A stretch of 64,000 nucleotides of DNA from Megaleporinus macrocephalus (lineage: Eukaryota; Chordata; Actinopteri; Characiformes; Anostomidae): NCBI GenBank assembly GCA_021613375.1, contig CM038709.1, positions 32,688,415 through 32,752,414 of the forward strand, read 5' to 3'. The translations under genes were made by a program, and so were the position numbers. Within the stretch, counting starts at the first letter, position 1. The number at the start of each line of letters is the position of its first letter. Shown here in pieces: positions 50,283-64,000 of this stretch. The notes under the pieces are model-generated. The model saw only the letters and a program-made list of their open reading frames with translations, searched no databases and had not been told where the DNA came from.

Positions 50283-53200
50283 TGAAGCCGGCAGACAGGT
50301 AATTCTGTGGTGCACAGAAATGACCATTTGAATTAAGCTTAAAATAGTACAGAAATATTTTAACCCCAGTAGTATTTTTAGGAAATAGCCACGCTGGATT
50401 CCATCCAAGTCTGGGGCCCCACAGAATCGCTTGACCTCAAAAGCCACATTCATTTCAGGGAGATCCTAAAAGGCTTAAACACATTACGCAATTTATCAGC
50501 CTAGTACCATTAGAGATAAGCAAACAATTCTTAAATCTAGGATGGCAAGGGTCTAGACAGAGGGCAATCTAAGGACAGTTCAGCTCCATATCTATACCTT
50601 TTAGGTTTTTTCTTTGATTTGCCAGTGCACTTTACTAGTTAGCTGACATCTGATATATTTAAATGAAACCTACAAATTCCTTCTTCCTTTCCTGTAACTT
50701 TTTCTTTCCTACTTTTCTGATGTCTGTCTCCAAATACTCTCTCCATGCAGTCCTGAATAGTGACAAAGATGCCAGTGCCTCCATTCACTTCCATCAGGGC
50801 ACCTCTAAAAATGTTTAATAGTGCCAAGTCTAGCCACTGTTTTGCTGCCAAGTCCATCCATGCCAAACCCCAAGGTGTCGCTCCAGCTTGATCCTGGCAC
50901 CAAGGCTGGCACCATCAGAAACCTATTATGGTTCAATTCACACAATTGCATGTGTAAGTTTTCACCCCAAGCCTTCACTTCAGATTTCCAGTGCCATTTT
51001 GCCATCCGCCCGTTTACTGTGAATTTCCACAGAGTAGCAAGAACAGGCATTTGATGCTGTAGCAAATAAAGCGTCCATGTTTAGGTTGGAGTTGCCACAA
51101 TTACTATTAATCCCAGAGTCATGATTTGCATTCACACAACTGCTGGATTTATGCTAAACAAGAGACAGCATATTAGTATCAACTGCAGTGCGAACTTGGC
51201 ATTATTGTAGCAGTGGTCTCTGAGTATTCAAACCCTACCTAAAAAGTGAGGTTTCTTTCATAAATGCTGTTTTATAATAAACTCAAATGTGCTTTTTATC
51301 ACTATTCACTGTTTAACATCGACAGAGTTCCTGAGTTTCAGGCTGCAGGCTGTATCTGATAGTATAGTGCGAATGTGTTTGTGGGAGCCAATAGAAACAC
51401 ATCACATAGTATCCTGTTGAAGTAGTTCTTTAATAAAAACTATAGGCAGACTTAAATATACGGCATTTTAGTGGAGCAAAGATCAATGCTTATTGGACTG
51501 AAGGCTTTTACAACCCTAATTTTAGTGGCAACTGAAAGTTGGTTCAAAGAAAAACAACTATCTTTACAATAGTATTTTAACAGGAGAGGGCAAAAATGCT
51601 CTTTACTTCCTTTGTAAGATAATATGAAGAGATTTAATTCAAAGCTATTTTGCAGCATTTCTTTTGGACCAATCATCAGGGGACAGCTGAAATTATACAC
51701 AAAAGTAAAAATTTAACTGTCAATATCAACACAGAAATGTGTCTGACTGACATCACCTTAAAATTGATCAAAACGTGGTCACTATACGCTATTCAAAACA
51801 ATCTTAAAGCTAAGAAGTCAATGCTACTATCGTTTGGCGCTCCAAACAACTAAAAAGACTTTTGCAGTCCCCTGGCTCCGTTATTGTATACTGAGGGAGT
51901 CGTTTGTAAACTAGCACTGGAGTCACAAATTTGATGATGTTCTTTAGTTGCTATTTAGAAAATAATGCATATAAACTGTAAATTGCGAAACCAAATATTT
52001 TCTAATAGTAACAGTAATAATAATAAGCTTTAAGGTGTTTAGCATTTTGTAGTTTTTAAGAGTGTAATTGAGCGGGTATAACTTCTGTATGAAGACGGGG
52101 TTAGCCTGGAATGTTTTAGTTAGATAAAACTCATTTAATTGCAAACAAAAATTATAAGAAATATTTCAATATGCCAGTCCTGTGTGCCTTTAAATAGACT
52201 TTAAATATTTAGCAGGAAACTGAAACTATGAAGAGGGAAGATGCCAGTGTTAGATCTGTCTACTCTAGACTGACACATTTCTATAACATCAAACATGAAA
52301 TTATAAGCATTTAACATCTAAAGCTTTTTACATCCCTTATCTTGCATGTTATACTACTACTAGTAATACGTCTTCAGACACCAGCTGTTTACCGAAGCTA
52401 AAAAAGTCTGTGTATATTTTAGGTCATATGTGATCTTTCTGGCTTTATTGCTGTAATGGTTTAAAATATTTGGACGCTATGCAGTGTGATGCATATGTGG
52501 CCTTAAGAATACCTTTTCGTGTGTAGTTTAGAATATTTAAATCGCCGAATTATTACTACACATTAAATAATGTTGACTACACTTTTTTGCCACTAGATCA
52601 TCACCACCTGTGCATCCCTGTGTAAGCAACTGCACATGCACATTCGAAAACATGTCTCTCACTTTCAGTGAAGCACCTCACTCCACAATGACTCACAATC
52701 TGCTAGCTACCCAGTCTCATCTAAACAAAAGGGACCATGACCTGACAAGCAGTCAAATTTATTTAAAAAGCAGTCTGCTTTCAGATGCCTTTTGCCTACT
52801 GAGGGACAGGATATCCGGACACCAGAGACTTGGCTGGTGCTAACTGGAATTTGTGCATGAGTGAGTAAGAAATAGAGGGAGTTTATCAGGATAGCTATTT
52901 GCCCATGTTTAACCTACCGAATTAGACATATTGTACATAATTTGCAGTACAAAACGTTATTTGTTGGTTATGTTCCATATTACTGCCACACTGCTAGTCA
53001 CCACAAAATCATGCAAAGGTCCACAAATAGAAATTTGAATAGCTGTTCATTTGTTTTTACTATTCAAATTAAATTTGCTACTGCAAACATATAATGGCAG
53101 ATGTTGTATGCCATCTTGTGTCATCATACCTAATTATGTTCAGTGTTAAGTTACCATGAGCCCTCTAATTAATAAATGCTGTTATTATTTTCCCAAACCT

Positions 53201-53399
53201 TGCACCCCATCAAGTATACTTCACTCAGTGTTTAAAGAGGAAACCCAGTTCCAATTTTTATTAGCATTACAACCCCAACAGCAACCATGTAGCAGCCATG
53301 CCGTGTCATTTGATCCCCCATTTGACAGTTATAGTCAGAAAGCAGCTGGTAAATCAAAATAGTCATGAACTTAACAAACAAGGGAAAATGTTGCATTCC

Positions 53400-53878
<479 letters not shown>

Positions 53879-54106
53879 TCAAGCACATTTTACAGAAATT
53901 TTACATTTACAGAAATGTTATTTCATCTCTTCATTAAGGTGACAGACATGCATAGACACATCACATAGGCATGTGGAAGCTACAGGCTCCATTTGTGATG
54001 TCTAAATAGAAACAACAGGATGTATTTTAGCATCCGTTTGCCTGTATGACACGTGAATGCAAACTGGGGAGCAGAAGTCACAAAAAAAAATTTTGTTTGT
54101 TATCAT

Positions 54107-55269
54107 TAGCACTGGACGATATGGCCAAAATTTATATTGTGATATATTCCTTAATTTCGGTCGATACAATATATATTCCGATATCGATATAAACATTTAA
54201 AGGCCTCAGAAAAACTGCCAAGAATCCCTATAATGGAAGTCTGTATGTACTTTATCAATATCAATAACTTAGACTTTAAATTATAACAGAGGCCGAGTTT
54301 CTTATTCTTTTGTAAACAGAATGAACAGATTAAAACAATTGTGCGTCTGCCCGGATAAAGAACATAAAGCCTTCATTTACATAAAAGTAACATGACATCG
54401 TCAAATAAGCAATTCTCTAAATCAAGGGGCCAGATTGGACAATATCAAAATACTAAAGGGCCAAACGCACTAAAAATGTTGTCTGTGCTGATATGCTGCT
54501 CACTTGATAATGTTATGGAACTCAGTCAAACATTTGTAGTTTAAAGTGTATATGTTTACAAGAAATATAGCTCATATAAAACCACAAGCATTAATCAACT
54601 CTGGCCCATAACCCCTGGAAATACAGAACTACGAGCTCATCCACCACCGCCATGTTTGATTTACTCCGAACTGCCTTCTACTGGAAGTATTGCTTAGCAA
54701 CCATGTAAACGGAGTTGACGCACAAAATGTATGTGGCAGTGACGGTTATATCACTTAAAACGCATGCAGACATTTCCACACGTAGAGGGAGTATAAATTA
54801 GTCTTAAGTTCATTTAACTTTGTCTCGTAACACAGTGGTGAAACATACTATACATTTATGCTCTGCTGCCACCATCAGGTGAAAGGAACAACTGCAACAT
54901 ACCAACGGGTCATTAAGGGTGATTCAGCGACATCCCCGCCATAAATAATACAAATACCGCAAAAATGATATCACCGTTATTTAAACATATTGCGGTAAAT
55001 TGGAATTATTTATTATTTATTATTTATTATTTATTATTTATATATCCAGCAATTATTTATTATTCTCTGTCTGTACTGTGTTGTGATGTGTTGTGTTGTC
55101 TGTCCGTACTTGTTTGTTTGTGTTGCACTTGTGTCTGTATGCACTGTCTATGTTGCACCATGGTCCTGGAGGAACGTTGTTTCGTTTCACTGTGTACTCT
55201 GTATGTAGTTGAAATGACAATAAAAACCCACTTGACTAAATGCCGTTATCTAATTATTGTCCAGGCCTA
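54107..55269. mobile_element. hAT-like non-autonomous transposon with nested LINE tail
   Basis: The left end TAGCACTGGACGATA and the right end (reverse strand) TAGGCCTGGACAATAA form imperfect inverted termini. They are flanked by GTTATCAT (54099-54106) and GTTGTCAT (55270-55277), an 8-bp target duplication with one mismatch. Left subterminal DNA is rich in GATAT motifs (GATATCGATAT). It encodes no transposase. A (TTAT)n tract at 55004-55042 and a LINE-like tail follow inside it. Confidence 0.7.
55062..55237 (+). mobile_element. LINE-type 3' tail, copy 2, inside the hAT-like element
   Basis: It contains GTTGCACCATGGTCCTGGAG, GAACGTTGTTTCGTTTCACT and GAAATGACAATAAAAACCCA. This is the better-preserved copy of the tail seen at 46796-47031. 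It either inserted into the hAT-like unit or forms part of its non-autonomous filler. Confidence 0.6.
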
Positions 55270-55530
55270 GTTGTCATGCTATGCTCTAAACCACACTGAA
55301 AAAGTTAGGGATGACTGAGAAAAGTGTTGGGGACATATTCACAGAAAAGATTTGGGTGGCTATTGACTTTGAGCTTTAGCCACATAGCTCCAAGATTTTA
55401 AGCATCAAACATGTAGCTGTTTTTAAGGTCACTAAACTGTATAACTTTGACTTTCTGCTCAATCACTGCTTAAATATATCAGCAGCAGCATCTTTTTTGG
55501 TGTCATACAGTGCATCATGTATACAAATGC

Positions 55531-55531
<1 letters not shown>

Positions 55532-55591
<60 letters not shown>
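55532..55591. repeat. (TA)n microsatellite
   Basis: An uninterrupted TA run of about 60 bp. Confidence 0.95.
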
Positions 55592-55594
<3 letters not shown>

Positions 55595-56008
55595 TTGTAA
55601 AATACAAGTAAATATAAGTAAAATTTACTTTTACGTTTATTTGTATTTTATAGCTTCATACTGAATAAAAGAACAATATTTTTTATATTTAAAAATAATG
55701 TTCATGACCTCAGGAAAAATCTCTGTATTTTTTTATATAACTTTATATATTTCTTTTGGTGAGGTTGCCTAATCTTACAACACTATTTCTCCTCTCCAAC
55801 ACCAGATGCATTATAGCATGTCTGGCATATCCCAAAGGTCTGAATGATGACACAGGAGCCTATAAGGGCATCAGCATATGCTTGTTATTACACCATAACA
55901 TGTAAAAAGCAAGAGTGAAAGGAAGAAATAACGTCAAATGTCAGGTGTCACTTTGAATGAGCATTACATTGTCTTACATTACTGAAGCACTCTCAATAAG
56001 CATGACTA

Positions 56009-56353
<345 letters not shown>

Positions 56354-57155
56354 TCAAGTGTTACTCATTACAAAACTATGTGTCCCTATCCCTGAATAAT
56401 CTAACCTAGAATAAGTTTTAGTAGCACCTAAACTATACAGCTAATTCACTGTGCAAATTCCACACTAAAAACACCTAAAGCATTCAAACTATTCAGACAA
56501 AAAAGATGAGCTGCGTACTTAAAGCTAGTAAATCTTTTTAGCAGCGCTGTACGATAAGCTTGAATATTCACTGAAGCTTTTAGATATCACAATTATCATA
56601 TGAGGAGCAGCAAATTATTTTTAAAATAATCTCTGACTCTGTGAAGCAAGGACAGACAGTTTTTGAATGTATACACAAAAACCAAAATACAATATGAATA
56701 AAGTGCCATTCCTCTACTATCCACATTAAAAAAAACACCAAACGCTACAGTCAGATCCATAAGTATCTGGACAATTTTTGCCTCTATATACCACCACAGG
56801 TTTAATTCAAGGAATTGATTAAAATACATTGCATTAACCGCTTAGGATTACTCTTTAATGAATGGAATCAAAAGGAGTTTCATCCCATGACTGTCTATGA
56901 GAAGACAACATTAGACCTTTTTTTATATCTTAAGAATAAACTATAGCTCAGCCACGTTTAGCTATCCCCTGCTGTCTCTGCTCCCGTCAGTCCACTCCCG
57001 AGCGGGAAAACCATGGCCAAGCACAAGCTCAGCTTCTTTACTTGAATGTTCTTTAAAAGTCATATGTATAAATAAACAAATAAATGTTCATTTGATATTT
57101 CTCTGTGTTCAAATGGTCATATTCATAATATAATTAACATTGTTAATATATTAAC

Positions 57156-58105
57156 TAGAGATGGACCGATCAGCGTTTTTGAGGCCGATTCCGATCGGCG
57201 ATCACCTATCAGTGCGGTCGGCCAATAGCCGATACCGATAGAGGGCGGGGTATATGCCAAGGCAGGGCTACATGTAGTAATTAGCGCAAGCAAGTCATAA
57301 AACATGATCTAAACTGGTTTATTACCATTTTTAACAAGCTCATGTGAAACAGCTTAATATTTTTAACAAAATTAGCAGTAAATAAACAAAGTAAATCAAA
57401 CAAATATTGCCAATACTGTAATCAGTCAATTTAGACCCTTAACTTAAAATGAAAAAAGCTAATTAAATAAATGCAGTAAAACTCCTTAAACACAGACTCT
57501 GGTTATTTTAAACAAAAAACTGCAATCATTAAACGTAGATCTTGAATTGTTGCTGCTGTACTGTTCATACCGAACTGGTCTGCACGGTGTTCTGGGTTAT
57601 CTGTTTTGTGCTAGCTGCGTGTGCTAGCTCTGCTGTTTGCTGATACTCACTGTATTCAGCCGCAGGTGTACTCTAAAAACCGTATCAGATTAGTAGTGTT
57701 AAATGTCTTTGTCTTGGTTCCCCAACGAGACACGGTTAATTTTACAGATTTTAAAAACGCTCTGGATGAGTCTGTGTCACATACAGTAACAAACTGCCAG
57801 ATGGACGCAACGCAACGCAAAGGAAAACTGTTCTCGCGAGGCGTGCCGCTTTAGTCAGTCTGTTGAAAATTAAAGGGTATGTGTTTCCACCTAGCAGTTC
57901 AGATAGGAATTGCAGGGAGCTGGCCGGAGGGAGTTTCAACAAAACGCTAGCTGAAAATTCAGAAATTAGGCTCATTTGTTTAACGGAATCGATCGGCTCT
58001 TGGGATCAGCTCTCGGGATCAGAAATATCGGCCGATCACCGATCGCATATTTTGATTAAAAATCGGCCGATACAGATACATAGCCGATCAATCTTTCCAT
58101 CTCTA
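57156..58105. mobile_element. hAT-type non-autonomous transposon (950 bp)
   Basis: The ends are TAGAGATGGA and its complement TTTCCATCTCTA. The flanking 8-bp duplication ATATTAAC is perfect (57148-57155 and 58106-58113), as expected for hAT transposition. Both subterminal regions carry clusters of CCGATC/GATCGG motifs, the type of repeated site bound by hAT transposases. The interior contains no transposase reading frame, so movement would need a partner in trans. Confidence 0.9.
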
Positions 58106-59816
58106 ATATTAACATCTTAATATTATATGTTAATATATAGTAGTATGTTAATACATTTTACCAAATTAGTTAATGGCATATTTTCTTAATTTTGTGATTT
58201 ATTTTAAGTAGAATAAATACTAAATAAGAAAATGAATACCATCATTATAAATCAATACTTGAAAACTTCCAAATATATTTTATAGACCCACAAGAAAGTC
58301 CATATCAGTGCACCCCTACAAATATGTTAAACATGACAATTAGTTTGGGTAGTGGCTGCCATAGGCCAGTTTTGTCCAGTGTTTTCTTACCAGGTCCAAA
58401 CATTTAGTCAAGGACACTATTTAACCCTTTTAAACCTGGCTTCATTATAAAGACAATATTGTATAATGCAGTCCTCATATATAACAACTGAACACTGTTT
58501 TATTCATTTTTTCAACTATTGAGTTCTTCCACATAATATAAAGCCCTGCTGGAACTGGATTAGTTTCACCAGACAAGGCATGGTAATGTAATTTGTGTGT
58601 GATTTGACTGGCTGATTCAAACGGAATAAAGGATCTGTGTAATTTCCCCAAATTACCCCATAAAAGCGACAGTTGCCACAACTCTGCACAATAACAAGGT
58701 GCATGGCTAAATGGCATATAGACTAGCATTAGGCTAGTAAAGTGGGGTCATTCAATTCACCGAACACCACACAAGACAAAAAACAGAGTGCCTTCAAGAG
58801 TAGTTTTTATCTTCCTTCATTGCAATTTGGTCTTCAACACAAAAAAAACCATCTTGCCTTGAAATTGAGGATTAAGGAACTGGGTCAAATATAGGTCTAT
58901 TTTAGTCATTAGCAAAAAAATGATCTGAAAAAATTACAAATAAATAATGAAGTAAGTCCAAGAGAACAAATCAATGTAATTGTAATCTGCTATGTATTCT
59001 AAGGTTGTGCATTTACATTACTGAGTCTGACAGCAGTGATCTGACACATTAAAACACATATGGAGCAGCAACAACAACTACTACAATGCAATATGATACA
59101 ATTCAACCCTACTGCACGGCAGTGTGATTGCAATGCGATACAATGTGCTGCACAAGCATATGATGGTCTGGAATTCAATACGGTGCAGATAGGCTGATTC
59201 TTCAGTTCTTCTTAAGCAGACCACAAATAATAAATTAATCTAGTACTATAACTCATTAAGCAGCCCAAACAGGCCTTTACCGCAAAATGTACAAAAAATA
59301 AAGAAAAACCCATAACATCCTATAACTCTGGACATCTTTTAAAATATATAAGGCCATGGTTTCTGTTACTGCCTTAGAACAAGCTGGACAGCAGGCCACA
59401 AAAAAATAGAGGCAGTGCTCACCGGTGTTTTTGCTAGGGGTAACAACAGTCTACATATAAAACTGTTGGTCATATTTCTCAATATGAAAGCTATAAGGTC
59501 CCTACTAATAATTATATATAAATAGTTCATACCAAATTGCTGACTGTGCACAACGCCAATGCAAATCAGTGAATCTTACCATCCCTAATGCAAAACATGG
59601 GAGTGAACAAATAAGCTGTCATATTATATATGGCGGACATGACATACATGCAGAACGGAATATAAATATAGATACATATACATCAAATTTATATATTTAT
59701 ACAGCTTTAATATATGGTTTTAAAAGTGTTACGTGACACAGACCGCACCTTTCTTACAGCTGGTGTAAATACAAAAGTAATTGTACATAGGCTTTGAGAG
59801 GGCTTCGGAGCCCTGA

Positions 59817-59835
59817 CTGTGTGTGTGTGTGTGTT

Positions 59836-59912
<77 letters not shown>
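59817..59912 (+). repeat. (TG)n microsatellite, 96 bp
   Basis: Mostly uninterrupted TG with two TTTG variants near 59833-59842. It gives spurious Cys-Val and His-Thr open stretches on the two strands. Long TG tracts can adopt Z-DNA (general knowledge). Confidence 0.95.
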
Positions 59913-59918
<6 letters not shown>

Positions 59919-62685
59919 AGTTTGTACAATAGCAAAGCATGTGGTCAGACAAAAGCATGTCATGTTACTCAGAGAGCCTTGAAGGAATTCAGAGGATTTT
60001 ATAGTGTGGCTGATAAACAAACAAACAAATAAATAAATAAATGTAACTGCAGTAAGGACTCAAGGGATAAAATGACCATTATAAATATCACAACTTTAAA
60101 TGAATAAAAAAGCTGTTAAATACTGTACCTCCTAATTTGTCTCTTAGCGCTTTGTAATGCTTTTAGAATGAGTAAAATGAAGTAAAACATTTACATGGGT
60201 ACTGCTGTCACTGACACTACCATCATTATAGCTGCACCAAGGGTGGTTTCAGAAGTTCTGGACTACACACAGTCAGTGGTGACAGTTCATTCAAGCATTT
60301 GTGTCAAAGAAACCAGCTCTTATACTATGAGCCGAGTTCAGAGCTGTGAAAAGAGAGGTCTCTGCCGTGTCTGTCCAGTATTTCAAAGCCACTGGTAATG
60401 TTTGTGAGACAGCAAAGCTTCCTTTCATGCCAATCTGAAGATTAGTACCACTGCTCTATGGACCTTCACTACGGATTTGTCACCGCAAGGCGACAAAAAG
60501 GTACTACTAAAACTAGATCAAGGCCTTTAAATAAACTGATCTGTCTATGAAGAGGCTCCAACGCTGCTTAGAAAAACGGCTGGCCAACTGGTATCAGCAA
60601 TATTCCACAATTCCTGCCACAGTGAGTAAGCCCTGATAAATACTGGCTCATTTCATATTGTAACTAATCTCTGACATGCAGAAAAACATCAGAAGAACAG
60701 TTCCTTTGAGTCAACAGCTTTGTTATATCCCATGCCAGCTTCTTTATCCCAGAAATAAAGGCTGAACTGGTAAACTTGGACACAAAACACCAATATGTTA
60801 AAAAAAGCATACATACATACATTTCTGGAGACCGTTCTTTGTTCAGGGTGCCAAATATTTCACGGATTAATTTCAGAAGAACAAAGTAATACATACAGGA
60901 GTAATATCCTCCTGCCTCTTCCACCTTAGAAAACAATGTACACTGCTGAACCTCTCGTCTGATAATGATAAATTTTTGCCCATTGCCACCATTGCCAATG
61001 GTTGCAAGGTTTCATGTCGCTGCTGACTGAGAACTGCTATACTGTCCAGACCCTTTCAATCAGTATAGACCATCAGCCGATCATGTTAAAATGCGAATAG
61101 CACCGACTTCATAAACACCAATCTCTAGTTGAAATGGCAAAACGCTGAGTGGAGTGCAAAAATCACTTACCAAGATGCAGAGGAATGTTTCCAAAGAGTG
61201 AGAGATTACATTTACATTAATTTCCCTGGTTCACTTTGTGAGTGCGTGGTGGTTTATTAACAATGCTATTTTGCTCATTTAGCGAACACACAAAGAGTTA
61301 AGTTTCATATTACTAGTCTAATTAAAGTAGTGCTAAAACAACACCCATGTAGCTAGCTTAGTATTTTCATTTTAGCCAAAATCAGGGTTGTAAGAGATTT
61401 TCACAGTATCACAAGATTTCACACGTAGTAAAAGCAGGATTTTACTGCTGTAGGTGGTTAAGATGGCCCATTAATTTGCATCTAAATATAGATGATATTT
61501 TATGAGGTTAGTGTTTGTCTGTTTGTAAGTCAAGCTGGCTTTATTTTACAGCGCTGTTATAACGTTCTTTTTCTGTCCCACGACTTCTAAAACTGACTTG
61601 AAAAACAGAGAGAATCACAAACTTAAAGTCAGTCTCTCACTAATTTTTTTGTCATAAGGGTGCTTACACTACACGGTACATTAAAGAGAGAATATAACAA
61701 AACAAGCTTTGGCTTTGAACAATGTTATCACATTATGTAAACGAAATTAAACTGTTATACACAGCTGTTATAAATAAAGAGATTTGACACTAGTCAAAAT
61801 ATGAATGGGTGACATTGCATCTGTTCACTGAGCAAGTCATGGCCTTTAAAAAAAAGAGCCAATCGCCTTGCTGAGTAGGCCACAGGCGTGGAAGGGCAGG
61901 GGACCTTTAGTTTGCCCTTTAGTTTCCAGTATTTTGCAAGAGGAATCTGGTCTTGTATGACTGGGAAAAACTGCCCGGCAGCGTTGCATAAATGGCCCTT
62001 GAGTGAACAAACTTGTCTATAACAGTCTTACATTGTCAAGCTAAAGAAGAAACTAGAAACTCTAGAGAAGTCTGGTACTATCCGACACTACATGAGGTCA
62101 AGAACCACCTATTAATGCAAAAACAGGAGATTGACTGACACGCAAAACAACCAATCACAAGTCTGCTACTTAACATGATGTACGGAAGGAGGCAAACATT
62201 AAAAAATGGAGTCACAACATTAACAGTCCCTTAAGAAATACAGAAATCGTACTGATGTCACGCTAGCAGGCTGCTACCATTTAAGAAGGCAACTCAGCAG
62301 CACAGTGATGATTTGCAACGAGAAAACAAAGCAATAACTGATCCAGCACAGACAGTAAATATCAGGTTTGTTCCAGCACTCTTAAAAACACATTTTAAAG
62401 CATACAAAGTGTTTTATATTTGACTGATCCAATTTATTTAATATGTTGCTGTATCAGAAACAGACCACTATCAGAAACATCTAATAATCCCCGAGCAGTA
62501 CAGAATGTAAAGAATTCATCATTGCTCTTTGAGCATAGTACTGTATATGCACATTTGATACATTTTCTAGTGTGTACACTTTGATACATGAGGCCCCTGA
62601 ACTTCTGAAGTGGCAGTGCAGCCAATGACAAAAAAATTCAGTAACACGTTTTGTTTTCAGGATGCTAAAGAGTAGACCGTTTTCA

Positions 62686-64000
<1,315 letters not shown>

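Noticed and set aside
50115..50453. 112-codon open stretch with an Ile-Tyr tract
   Set aside because: It spans the (TA)n tract and otherwise shows no similarity to a known protein.
59707..60032. His-Thr and Cys-Val repeat open stretches on both strands
   Set aside because: Translations of the (TG)n microsatellite.

Overview
The window is from a ray-finned (teleost) fish genome. It holds an internal piece of a single gene, nalcn, the sodium leak channel, on the minus strand. Nine coding exons with canonical AG/GT borders join in frame into 397 whole codons. By counting from the selectivity-filter glutamates (human E280 and E554, recalled) they correspond to about human residues 216 to 613. 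They cover the domain I extracellular loop, domain I pore loop and S6, the I-II linker, all six segments of domain II, and the start of the II-III linker. Upstream exons lie beyond the right edge and downstream exons beyond the left edge.

The gene reads right to left. Exons: 62842-62691, 56229-56087, 53809-53705, 42447-42361, 22281-22150, 19702-19535, 15313-15122, 12300-12163 and 9933-9859. Introns run from 2.2 to 20.1 kb. I saw no second protein-coding gene and no independent RNA gene.

The introns carry typical teleost repeats. These include a solo LTR with a perfect 5-bp target duplication (32139-32676), a hAT-type non-autonomous transposon with a perfect 8-bp target duplication (57156-58105), and a second hAT-like element (54107-55269) containing a LINE-type 3' tail. 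There are also Tc1/mariner-like remnants, a tRNA-derived SINE, LINE relics and several long (TA)n, (TG)n and (AAAT)n tracts.

The most unusual structure is a 24-bp minisatellite present twice, 19 kb apart (3918-4796 and 23239-25082). The second copy sits inside a 2.04-kb unit with about 214-bp inverted ends flanked by TTAA. It therefore looks like a transposon-like element whose interior is almost entirely minisatellite. Unit variation is concentrated at one CpG, in the CG/CA/TG pattern expected from methyl-cytosine decay. Several moderately GC-rich or homeobox-site-rich intronic islands are flagged as possible conserved enhancers, by appearance only. I did not find a new multi-gene system.
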